Source: Alphaproteobacteria bacterium (GTDB lineage Bacteria > Pseudomonadota > Alphaproteobacteria > Rhizobiales > Aestuariivirgaceae). From it: DNA of 16,356 nt. Positions 1-6,173 of the stretch are shown piece after piece. The notes beneath the pieces were generated by a model. It saw only the letters and a list, made by a program, of their open reading frames with translations, had not been told where the DNA came from and made no database searches. Every line of letters begins with the position of its first letter. The first letter of the stretch is position 1. The translations under genes and the position numbers were made by a program. The stretch is from positions 1-16,356 of the forward strand of contig JAJRRZ010000226.1 in assembly GCA_024279045.1 (NCBI GenBank). Reading direction: 5' to 3'.

Positions 1-16
1 ACGCTATTGTCGTGGC

Positions 17-89
17 GCATGGCATTGATCTCCGCTGTGTGTCCCAAACTGCCGGAAACGTTTGAAACACAGTAGAATCAATGCCATGC
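17..89. repeat. Imperfect palindrome of about 73 bp
   Basis: Outer arms GCATGGCATTGAT (17-29) and ATCAATGCCATGC (77-89) are perfectly complementary over 13 bp. Inside them CTGTGT (35-40) pairs with ACACAG (67-72), and CAAAC (45-49) with GTTTG (60-64), so nearly the whole element can fold as one long hairpin or cruciform. No T-tract follows on either strand, so it does not look like a standard intrinsic terminator. It may belong to the same general class as the palindromes at 3944-4056 and 6921-7021, but I could not align them. Confidence 0.7.
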
Positions 90-121
90 ACATTGTCCAG
101 AAAATTAAACCGGACAGCAGT

Positions 122-189
122 GGGCTTGACCCGGGCATCCATAATGGCAGATGCTTGAACCCACCACTCTGGATTGCCGGGTCAAGCCC
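122..189. repeat. Alphaproteobacterial intergenic palindromic repeat (GGGCTTGACCCGG type)
   Basis: The left arm at 122-141 and the right arm at 170-189 are complementary at 19 of 20 positions, around a 28-nt middle. The arm core GGGCTTGACCCGG / CCGGGTCAAGCCC, with flanking TGGATTG and AATGACGA, is familiar from large families of dispersed repeats in alphaproteobacterial genomes, where it often gives rise to spurious short ORFs. The identification rests on recalled sequence pattern, not on a search. Function is unknown; such repeats usually sit between genes. Confidence 0.7.
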
Positions 190-371
190 GGTAATGACGA
201 GCAGGGAGAGCATTTTATCAAGCCGCACATCGCAAATGTCCCAAATGCCATTGCCCTGCTTGCAAGCTTCCATCACTTGCAAAATCTGCTGCTTTCGGGC
301 TTTCTTGGCCCGGCCATGGAAAATGCGCGGGCGCTGGCCATCCGGGGGGCGCGCAACAGCGGGCGAACGGC

Positions 372-1757
372 ATGAGAATCATCATTTGTGGCGCGGGGCA
401 GGTGGGGCAGGGCATTGCCCGGCGGCTGTCGGCGGAAGGCAATGACGTTACCGTCATCGACACCCAGGCCCAGTTGGTGCGCACCATCTCCGAGGATCTG
501 GACGTGCAGGGCATCGTGGGCCACGGTTCCCACCCGGACGTGCTGGAACAGGCCGATGCCGCCAATGCCGACATGCTCATTGCCGTTACCCACGCCGACG
601 AGGTGAACATGATCGCCTGCAAGGTGGGCGATGCGCTGTTCGGCATTCCCACGCGCATCGCCCGGGTGCGGGCGCAATCCTACCTGCAGGGTGCCTGGCA
701 GGGCATCTTCGCACGCGAGAATCTGGCCATCGACCTGGTCATCTCGCCGGAGGTGGCGGTGGGCGACATGGTGGTGGACCGGCTGTCCTTTCCCGGTGCC
801 CGCGATGTGGTGCACTTTGCCAACCGCCAGGCAGTGGCCCTGGGCGTGTTGCTGGACGAGGACTGTCCCGTAACAGGCACGCCACTGGCCCAGCTCACCG
901 AGCTGTTCCCCGATTTGCCGGCGGTGGTGGTGGCAGTGCGCCGCTCCGGCAAGGTATTCATTCCGCATCGCGACGACGAACTGGAGCCAGGTGATTTCAT
1001 CTACATCATCACCGGTGCGAACAGCGCGCGCCGTGTGTTGCACATTCTCGGCCACGAAGAGAGCGAAGCGCAACGCATTGTCATTGCTGGTGGTGGCAAC
1101 GTGGGGCGCTACGTGGCAAGGCGCTTGCTGCGCGAGCGCCCGAAGGCGCGGCTGACCATCATCGAGCGCCACCGCGACAAGGCCGAGGCGCTGGCCGATG
1201 AGCTGGGCGAGCCGCACCGGGTGGCGGTACTCAGCGGCTCGGCGCTTGACGCGCGAGTGATGGAGGAGGCCGAGGCGCAGCGCGCGGAGCTGTTTCTGGC
1301 GCTGACCAACGATGACAAGGTGAATCTGCTCTCCACCATGCTGGCGCGGCAGATGGGCGCGGCGCATGGCATGAGCCTGGTCTCCACACTGGATTCCGCG
1401 CGCATGGCCGTGCCGCTGGGCATCGATTCGTGGATCGACCCGCGCGCGGTAACCGTATCGAAAATCCTGCAATACGCCCGTGGTGGCTTTCTGCACGCCA
1501 TCTATCCGGTGTTCGATGACGCCGGCGAGCTGATCGAGGCCGAGGCATTGCAGACCTCGCCGGTGATTGGCCGCAAGCTGCGCGAGGCCGACATGCCCGA
1601 TGGCGTGCGCATCGGCTTGATCGTGCGCGGCGAGGAGATCATCCGCGCTACCGGCGAGACGGAAATCCAGCCCGGCGACAATGTCATCCTCTTTGCTCTG
1701 GCCGAACAGCGCGAGCAGGTGGCTCGGCTGTTCCGCGTGTCGTTGGAGTATTTCTGA
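372..1757 (+). CDS. trkA: Trk potassium uptake system NAD-binding protein TrkA
   Basis: This is the cytoplasmic peripheral subunit that binds NAD(H) and gates the TrkH/TrkG potassium channel. The 461 residues match the usual length of about 458. The protein has the tandem RCK layout: a first Rossmann RCK_N domain starting at residue 1 with GAGQVG (7-12), an RCK_C domain at about 130-215, a second RCK_N starting near 236 with GGGNVG (240-245), and a final RCK_C at about 370-455. The start MRIIICGAGQVG aligns with the E. coli N-terminus, which fixes the ATG even though no good Shine-Dalgarno sequence precedes it. No trkH or ntrX neighbour is present, so the membrane partner must be encoded elsewhere. 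The gene is followed by the YbdK-type ligase after 68 bp. Confidence 0.95.
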   Translation: MRIIICGAGQVGQGIARRLSAEGNDVTVIDTQAQLVRTISEDLDVQGIVGHGSHPDVLEQADAANADMLIAVTHADEVNMIACKVGDALFGIPTRIARVRAQSYLQGAWQGIFARENLAIDLVISPEVAVGDMVVDRLSFPGARDVVHFANRQAVALGVLLDEDCPVTGTPLAQLTELFPDLPAVVVAVRRSGKVFIPHRDDELEPGDFIYIITGANSARRVLHILGHEESEAQRIVIAGGGNVGRYVARRLLRERPKARLTIIERHRDKAEALADELGEPHRVAVLSGSALDARVMEEAEAQRAELFLALTNDDKVNLLSTMLARQMGAAHGMSLVSTLDSARMAVPLGIDSWIDPRAVTVSKILQYARGGFLHAIYPVFDDAGELIEAEALQTSPVIGRKLREADMPDGVRIGLIVRGEEIIRATGETEIQPGDNVILFALAEQREQVARLFRVSLEYF

Positions 1758-1812
1758 GGAGGTTGCCTGGCAATGATGGGGCAAAGAATGAAAAGCCACC
1801 TGCTACATGTTG

Positions 1813-1818
1813 AAAGGG
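1813..1818 (+). promoter_or_regulatory. Ribosome binding site of the YbdK-type ligase gene
   Basis: AAAGGG lies 7 nt before the ATG at 1826, supporting that start. The 68-bp gap after trkA contains no terminator-like hairpin with a T-run, so co-transcription with trkA is possible. Confidence 0.5.
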
Positions 1819-1825
1819 TAGCATA

Positions 1826-2962
1826 ATGTCCTTTTCTCCTCCGTCGCTTACTCTCGGCATCGAGGAAGAATACCTGTTAGTGGATGCCGAAACCCTCGAT
1901 CTGGTGGAGGAAGCCCCCGCCGGGCTGATGGAGCAGGCCGAACGCGAGCTTTCCGGGCAGGTGTCGCCGGAGTTCCTGCAATGCCAGATCGAGGTGGAAA
2001 CCGGCGTCTGCGAGACGGTCGGACAGGCGCGCGCGGAGCTGGCGCATCTGCGGCGCACGCTGGCGCGCATCGCGCATGAACACGGCGTGGAGCTGATTGC
2101 CGCTTCCACCCATCCCTTTGCCGACTGGGCGCGCATGCGCTTCACCAAAAAGCAGCGCTACCGACAACTGGCGGAAGACCTGCAGGGCGTGGGGCGGCGG
2201 CTGCTGATCTGCGGCATGCACGTGCACGTCGGCGTGGAGCAGGAGGATCTGCGCATCGACCTGTTCAACCAGCTTGCCTATTTCCTGCCGCACATGCTGG
2301 CGTTGTCCACCTCTTCGCCGTTCTGGCAGGGGCGCGACATGGGGCTAAACAGCTATCGCCTGACGGTGTTCGACACGCTGCCGCGCACGGGTCTGCCGCC
2401 GCGCTTTGCCAGTTGGGGCGAATATCAGCGGGCGGTGGACGTGCTCATCAATGCCGGGATCATCGAGGATGGCACGAAGATCTGGTGGGATCTGCGCCCC
2501 TCCGCGCGCTTCCCGACACTGGAATCACGCATCTGCGATGTCTGCACGCTGCTTGACGATACCGTTGCCATTGCCGCGCTGGTGCAATCGCTGGTGCGCA
2601 TGCTCTACCGCCTGCGCCGCAACAACCAGCGCTGGCGGCATTACGAATCCTTCCTCATCGAGGAGAACCGCTGGCGCGCCCAGCGTTATGGCGTGCATGG
2701 CAGCCTGATCGACTTCGGCAAGGGCGAGCTGGTGGAATACGCCCGGCTGCTGGCCGAATTGCAGCAACTGCTGGCCGAGGACGCCGAGGCGCTGGGCTGT
2801 GCGGCGGAACTGCAATCGGCATCGCGCATCATCGAGCGTGGCACCAGCGCCGACCGCCAGCGCGATGCCTTTGACGAGGCGCGCCGACAGGATGCCGACG
2901 AGCGCGAAGCCGCCCGTGAGGTGGTGCGCCTGCTCATCCGCGAGACGGTGGCGGGGCTGTGA
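1826..2962 (+). CDS. ybdK: YbdK-type carboxylate-amine ligase (glutamate-cysteine ligase family 2)
   Basis: Member of the GCS2 family, ATP-dependent ligases that join a carboxylate to an amine. E. coli YbdK has weak gamma-glutamylcysteine ligase activity, but the natural substrates of most members are unknown. The 378 residues are the normal length. Visible family signatures are GIEEEY (11-16, start of the glutamate/metal site), GMHVHVG (130-136), the TSSPFW block (162-167), the WWDLRPSARFPTLESR block (220-235) and ENRWRAQRYG. All are intact, so an active enzyme is expected. Its stop TGA abuts the stop of the convergent patatin gene. Family assignment is firm; the exact reaction is not. Confidence 0.9.
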   Translation: MSFSPPSLTLGIEEEYLLVDAETLDLVEEAPAGLMEQAERELSGQVSPEFLQCQIEVETGVCETVGQARAELAHLRRTLARIAHEHGVELIAASTHPFADWARMRFTKKQRYRQLAEDLQGVGRRLLICGMHVHVGVEQEDLRIDLFNQLAYFLPHMLALSTSSPFWQGRDMGLNSYRLTVFDTLPRTGLPPRFASWGEYQRAVDVLINAGIIEDGTKIWWDLRPSARFPTLESRICDVCTLLDDTVAIAALVQSLVRMLYRLRRNNQRWRHYESFLIEENRWRAQRYGVHGSLIDFGKGELVEYARLLAELQQLLAEDAEALGCAAELQSASRIIERGTSADRQRDAFDEARRQDADEREAAREVVRLLIRETVAGL

Positions 2963-3934
2963 TCATGCCGATGCGCCCGAAGGTGGCGGCAGCGTCACCT
3001 TGTCCGGCTGTTCCAGCAATTGTGCCAGGCTACGGCGGATATCATCGCGGATGGCGTCGGTGCGCTCCAGAATCTCGCGTGCCTTCAGCAGGTCATAGGC
3101 GCGATAGTCATCCAGTGGCGGATCGATCCATATCTCCGGCGGCGATGTGCGCCGTTGCAGCTCGGCGATGCGCAACTGCATGATCTGCATCGCGCCAATG
3201 GCCAGATCGGTCATGCCGGGCTTGCGGGGCTTGCCATTGTTTCCACGTCGTGGCCTCGGCTGGCCGGTTACCTCCACCGCCACCACCGGCTTGCAGCCGG
3301 CCTGCTGCAACAGGTCGAAAGGCACGGGGTTGACGATGACACCATCCACCAACAACCGTCCGTGTGTTTCCGGCGCGGCGATAAGGCCGGGAATGGCGAT
3401 GCTGGCCGCAACCGCCTCGCCTACCGGGCCGCTGTGCAGCACCACTTCCTCCGCCGCATAGAAATCAGTGGCGCTCACCAGCAGCGGAATCGGCAGCTCC
3501 TCCAGCCGTTTTTCCGCCAGGCCCTCCGGCAGGAAAATCTCCAGCAGCGCCTTGCCATCTATCAGCACGCCGCGCGTCAGCGAGAAGTTCAGCAGCGCCA
3601 GCGGGCTGCTCTCTCCACCGCCAAGCAGCCGTCGCGCCACGCTCGACGCCCGGCCCAGCACGTTCAGCGCATGGTCGCGAATGTCTGCCGCCACCATGCC
3701 CGCCGCATAGGCTGCGCCAATCATCGCGCCCATGGACGCGCCGGAGATCATCGCCGGGCGAATGCCCAATTCGTCGAACACCTCCAGCACCACGATATGC
3801 GCCAGCCCGCGCGCCGCGCCACCGCCCAGCGCCAAGCCAATGACCGGCTGGCCATCGTTCAGTGCCGGAGCGGGCAGAAGCCGCGTGGATGGGGAGGATG
3901 TGATCATGTGTGCAACTTGGGGTCTGGACTCCAT
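2963..3934 (-). CDS. Patatin-like phospholipase (RssA-type)
   Basis: A Ser-Asp dyad acyl hydrolase of the patatin family. The oxyanion-hole loop GGGAARG is at residues 37-43, the nucleophile elbow GASMG at 65-69 (Ser67) and the catalytic Asp in LLVDGV (Asp197). The 323-residue length and the single-domain layout with no signal peptide or membrane segment resemble E. coli RssA and fit a cytoplasmic lipase whose substrate is unknown. The first ATG (3934) is preceded at some distance by a GGAAG. An internal ATG at 3907 (MITSSPST) would also keep the whole domain and cannot be excluded. The gene lies 167 bp downstream of the inositol-phosphatase-like gene on the same strand, with a long palindrome between them. 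Its stop codon touches that of the convergent ligase. Confidence 0.92.
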   Translation of the reverse strand: MESRPQVAHMITSSPSTRLLPAPALNDGQPVIGLALGGGAARGLAHIVVLEVFDELGIRPAMISGASMGAMIGAAYAAGMVAADIRDHALNVLGRASSVARRLLGGGESSPLALLNFSLTRGVLIDGKALLEIFLPEGLAEKRLEELPIPLLVSATDFYAAEEVVLHSGPVGEAVAASIAIPGLIAAPETHGRLLVDGVIVNPVPFDLLQQAGCKPVVAVEVTGQPRPRRGNNGKPRKPGMTDLAIGAMQIMQLRIAELQRRTSPPEIWIDPPLDDYRAYDLLKAREILERTDAIRDDIRRSLAQLLEQPDKVTLPPPSGASA

Positions 3935-3943
3935 ACCTGAACA

Positions 3944-4056
3944 CTTCCCATGGGCCTTTTGGCTTCATATCAGACGGTTTTTCGTTCTTGCCAATAGCTC
4001 CACTATTACCTGCGAACGAAAAACCGCTGCTATTTTGCCAAAATGCCCATGAGAAG
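3944..4056. repeat. Long imperfect palindrome, copy A of a two-member family
   Basis: Arms match outside-in: CTTC (3944-3947) with GAAG (4053-4056); a C/A mismatch (3948/4052); the block 3949-3963 with 4037-4051 (14 of 15 pairs); CAG (3971-3973) with CTG (4027-4029); CGGTTTTTCGTTC (3975-3987) with GAACGAAAAACCG (4014-4026), perfect; and AATAG (3993-3997) with CTATT (4003-4007) around a 5-nt apex. It fills most of the gap between two minus-strand genes. It shares architecture and about two thirds of its core bases, by hand alignment, with the palindrome at 6921-7021. There is no ORF of its own and no obvious target-site duplication. Confidence 0.85.
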
Positions 4057-4074
4057 CACTCATTTATCGAGTGC
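4056..4074 (-). terminator. Small hairpin after the inositol-phosphatase-like gene, possible weak terminator
   Basis: GCACTC (4056-4061) and GAGTGC (4069-4074) form a perfect 6-bp stem with a 7-nt loop, about 28 nt past the stop of the minus-strand gene at 4102. On that strand it is followed by TTCTC rather than a clear T-run, so termination would be weak at best. It touches the edge of the long palindrome. Confidence 0.3.
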
Positions 4075-4101
4075 CAGACCCTAGCAGCCATCCGCGAGGT
4101 T

Positions 4102-4974
4102 TCACAGCCATGTCTGGCGCAGCATGGCCATGATCTCTTCCAGAAGATCTCTGCTGGCCGCCGCCACCAGGGCATGGCGCTGGTCGGGGTTGTTGGGCGG
4201 CGGCGCCTGTTCCAGCGCCTTGTCCAGCAACATCACCTCGCCGCCAGCCGCGCGCAGCAGTGCGGCGGCGGCCAGCCAGTCGTGCGCGCCAAGCGTGCCG
4301 CGCAGGTCGACATGTGCGTGCAACTGGCCGCTGGCGATGGCCAGCAGGGCTGCCGCCGTGCCACCAATGCAGCGCACTTCCCGCGCCATGCCCAACACCT
4401 CCGCCAGGGCGCGGCCCGGGGCGTGGCCGTCGAGGTTGGCGGATATGCTTGCCTCGGGCAATGCCGCCATGGTGGTGGACATTTCGTGGTGCTGTCCCTG
4501 CCATTCTGCCCAAGCCCGTGCGCCATCGAAGGCCATCAGCATGTCCGCGCCGGCCAGCGGGCGAATCACCGCCGCCCGCACGGTGGCAATCTCCAGGGGG
4601 CCGATGGGCGGGGCCGCCGCCACGCAGAAATGGCTGAAGGCGGCAAACGGCATACCCCGGACAAAGTCATGCGGCTCGCTTGTCGGCGTCAGGAACAGAC
4701 GGGCTTGCGGTGCGCCGCTGCCGATATGCTGCGGTGGTGATCCGGCCACATGCAGCAACGCCGCCCAACTGTGTTCGCCCAGCAACTTCACAGCGGCAGC
4801 GGATGACGCCTCGGCAAAGGCATGCGCGGGATTCTGTCTGGCATGGCTGGAAGCTGCATTCGCCTCACGCACTGCCCGACACCCCGCGGCAAATGCCGCA
4901 TCGGTCAGGCGGCGCAGCAAGTGCAGTTCCCGCCATTTTGGCGAATCGCCGGATTGTTGCCGAAACTCGTTCAT
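4102..4974 (-). CDS. Inositol monophosphatase-fold protein, probably catalytically inactive
   Basis: The 290-residue protein has the outline of the inositol monophosphatase/CysQ family, Li+-sensitive Mg2+ phosphatases. The C-terminal block AHDWLAAAALLRAAGG (230-245) matches the family's WD-x-AA...EAGG segment, and LFLTPTSEPHDFVRGMPF (93-110) aligns with the first metal-binding block, normally DPIDGT followed by FVRG.PF. In that block the metal ligands are gone (DPIDGT reads TPTSEP), and the upstream GEE glutamate pair reads GEH. Asp232 remains. A normal phosphatase reaction is therefore unlikely; a binding or regulatory role is inference. I chose the ATG at 4974 (MNEFRQQ) because upstream residues in the longer frame are Pro/Arg-rich translation of the terminator hairpin. 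It lies downstream of the peroxiredoxin terminator and upstream of the patatin gene on the same strand. Confidence 0.75.
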   Translation of the reverse strand: MNEFRQQSGDSPKWRELHLLRRLTDAAFAAGCRAVREANAASSHARQNPAHAFAEASSAAAVKLLGEHSWAALLHVAGSPPQHIGSGAPQARLFLTPTSEPHDFVRGMPFAAFSHFCVAAAPPIGPLEIATVRAAVIRPLAGADMLMAFDGARAWAEWQGQHHEMSTTMAALPEASISANLDGHAPGRALAEVLGMAREVRCIGGTAAALLAIASGQLHAHVDLRGTLGAHDWLAAAALLRAAGGEVMLLDKALEQAPPPNNPDQRHALVAAASRDLLEEIMAMLRQTWL

Positions 4975-5034
4975 CTGTCCGGCAGGATACCGCGCATCAT
5001 GACATGGCAAAAGAAAGGCCGCACCGGGGATGAG

Positions 5035-5065
5035 AAAAACCCGCCGGTGCGCAAGCACCGGCGGG
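5035..5065 (-). terminator. Rho-independent terminator of the peroxiredoxin gene
   Basis: A perfect 11-bp GC-rich stem, CCCGCCGGTGC (5040-5050) with GCACCGGCGGG (5055-5065), is closed by a GCAA tetraloop. On the minus strand the hairpin is followed directly by TTTTT (5035-5039). It lies about 120 nt past the peroxiredoxin stop and about 60 nt before the next minus-strand gene. Confidence 0.9.
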
Positions 5066-5144
5066 CGGGGAAGGCCGCAAGACCGCCCTGGTCGTGGGGA
5101 GAGGAAGGGAAGGGCAGGGCAGCCTTGCGACAGGGGCATGGGCA

Positions 5145-5170
5145 GGAAGGCTCACCTTGGTGGGCCTTCC
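5145..5170 (-). other. Hairpin just after the peroxiredoxin stop codon
   Basis: GGAAGGCTCACC (5145-5156) and GGTGGGCCTTCC (5159-5170) are complementary except at one position and lie 17 nt past the stop codon. There is no T-run on the minus strand, so it is more likely a 3'-end stabilising or processing structure than a terminator. The clear terminator lies further on. Confidence 0.45.
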
Positions 5171-5187
5171 CGGAAATTGTCCGAGGC

Positions 5188-5868
5188 TCAGGTGTTGGCC
5201 TTCTTCTTCACGAAGTACCAGTCCTTCACCTCCGCGCCTTCCATCGTCAGGCGCTTCTCGGCTTCCTCCACCGTGCCCGGCGGCGGCACAATCACCGCAT
5301 CACCCGGCTGCCAGCCTTCCGGCGTGGCCACGCCATACTTGTCCGACGTCTGCAGGGCCTTCACCAGCCGCAGGATCTCGTCGATGGAGCGGCCATTGGT
5401 CATTGGATAATAGACCATGGCCCGCAGGATGCCGTCGGGGTCGATGACGAAGGTGGCGCGCACCGCCGAGGTATCCGCCGCGCCAGGGTGGATCATCCCG
5501 TATTTCCTCGCCACTTCCATCTTCAGGTCGGCGATGATGGGGAAGGGGATATCCACGCCGAACTTCTCCTTGATGTTGCGCACCCAGGCGATGTGCGAAT
5601 AGTTGGAGTCGATGGACAGGCCCAGCAGCTCGGTGTTGATGTCGGCGAAATCACCGGCGCGCTTGGCGAAGGCCATGAATTCCGTGGTGCATACGGGCGT
5701 GAAATCCGCCGGATGCGAGAATAGCACCAGCCACTTGCCGCGATAGTCGGAAAGCGACTTTTCACCATGGGTGGTCGGCGCGGTGAACTCCGGCGCCGGC
5801 TCATTCAGCCGCGGAAAGCCGTAAACCTCCTGCTGTTCGGCGCACTCGGTGGTGTTGATGTCGGTCAT
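5188..5868 (-). CDS. 1-Cys peroxiredoxin, Prx6 family
   Basis: A thiol peroxidase that reduces hydrogen peroxide or alkyl hydroperoxides in the cytoplasm. The active-site block SHPADFTPVCTTEF (51-64) carries the peroxidatic Cys60 in the P-x3-T-x2-C arrangement. The long C-terminal arm with GDAVIVPPPGT and the 226-residue length fit the Prx6 group rather than AhpC (about 187 residues). The only other cysteine is Cys9 near the N-terminus, and there is none in the C-terminal arm, so a 1-Cys mechanism needing an external thiol is expected. AAGGAGG (5877-5883) sits 8 nt before the ATG. The gene has its own promoter with an operator-like palindrome and a strong terminator, so it is probably a single-gene transcript. 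The electron donor is not visible here. Confidence 0.95.
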   Translation of the reverse strand: MTDINTTECAEQQEVYGFPRLNEPAPEFTAPTTHGEKSLSDYRGKWLVLFSHPADFTPVCTTEFMAFAKRAGDFADINTELLGLSIDSNYSHIAWVRNIKEKFGVDIPFPIIADLKMEVARKYGMIHPGAADTSAVRATFVIDPDGILRAMVYYPMTNGRSIDEILRLVKALQTSDKYGVATPEGWQPGDAVIVPPPGTVEEAEKRLTMEGAEVKDWYFVKKKANT

Positions 5869-5876
5869 GGGTCATG

Positions 5877-5883
5877 CCTCCTT
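5877..5883 (-). promoter_or_regulatory. Ribosome binding site of the peroxiredoxin gene
   Basis: AAGGAGG on the minus strand, 8 nt from the ATG at 5868; a near-perfect Shine-Dalgarno sequence consistent with strong expression. Confidence 0.85.
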
Positions 5884-5952
5884 GTTGTTATTGTTAATGG
5901 TCGTTTCGTTCATGAAGGCGAAGGGGCTGGTTGCCGCCCCCGCTTCTGCAAT

Positions 5953-5975
5953 TTAGAATAGTTCTAATATTAGAA
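5953..5975. promoter_or_regulatory. Operator-like array of three TTAGAA half-sites over the peroxiredoxin promoter
   Basis: Three half-sites alternate in orientation: TTAGAA (5953-5958), TTCTAA (5962-5967) and TTAGAA (5970-5975), with spacings of 3 and 2 nt. The last two form a perfect 14-bp palindrome (5962-5975). The first two, as the 15-mer TTAGAATAGTTCTAA, match the Bacillus PerR box (TTATAAT-N-ATTATAA) at 11 of 14 defined positions. They cover the -10 box and most of the spacer, the position of a repressor site. Which regulator binds is inference; a Fur/PerR-family or Rrf2-family peroxide or iron sensor would fit. Confidence 0.65.
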
Positions 5976-5982
5976 TTGTCAA
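5955..5982 (-). promoter_or_regulatory. Sigma-70-type promoter of the peroxiredoxin gene
   Basis: On the minus strand a consensus -35 box TTGACA (5977-5982) is followed after 16 bp by TATTCT (5955-5960) as the -10 box, 4 of 6 matching TATAAT. Transcription would start near 5947, giving an 80-nt leader before the ATG. The stretch is AT-rich in otherwise GC-rich DNA. The spacer and -10 box are overlapped by the operator-like repeats listed separately. Confidence 0.75.
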
Positions 5983-6158
5983 ATGTTTTTGTGCCCGGCT
6001 TGTGTTGACAGATTGTCGCAGGGGGGCGCTGCCATGGGGAGCGCTGGAGATATGGGCATATGTGGCCGGGTTTGCCATACTCTCGCCGTCCCGGGGCGGA
6101 AAAAACGAGCCCATTCCATGGCGGGATGCAAGAAGCATTGACAACACCAACTCACCAC

Positions 6159-6165
6159 AAGGAGG
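6159..6165 (+). promoter_or_regulatory. Ribosome binding site of the haem protein gene
   Basis: AAGGAGG, 8 nt before the ATG at 6174. It decides the start in favour of MRQSTRKFML over upstream in-frame methionines, and places a signal peptide at the N-terminus. Confidence 0.85.
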
Positions 6166-6173
6166 ATGGAGCC

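Larger units (their letters stand above)
1..371. other. Non-coding leader region upstream of trkA
   Basis: I see no convincing gene here. The open frames crossing it translate the palindromic repeats (for example residues like GLDPGIHNG and WIAGSSPVMT, typical spurious translations of this repeat class). It holds two inverted-repeat elements at 17-89 and 122-189, listed separately, and a 10-bp perfect palindrome GCTTGCAAGC at 258-267. No strong sigma-70 promoter for trkA could be picked out. Confidence 0.6.

Noticed and set aside
62..445. 127-codon plus-strand frame across the left-edge repeats into trkA
   Set aside because: Its translation is that of the palindromic repeat (WIAGSSPVMT-type residues) and it then overlaps trkA out of frame.
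273..1799. 508-codon open frame on the minus strand opposite trkA
   Set aside because: It is antisense to a clear trkA. Its His/Gln/Arg-rich composition is typical of a GC-rich shadow frame, and it has no recognisable domain.
4975..5139. N-terminal 55 codons of the longest phosphatase-like frame
   Set aside because: They translate the peroxiredoxin terminator hairpin, so a start at 4974 is preferred.
6005..6010. TTGACA as a -35 box for the haem protein gene
   Set aside because: No acceptable -10 box lies 15-19 bp downstream; the same holds for the TTGACA at 6138-6143.
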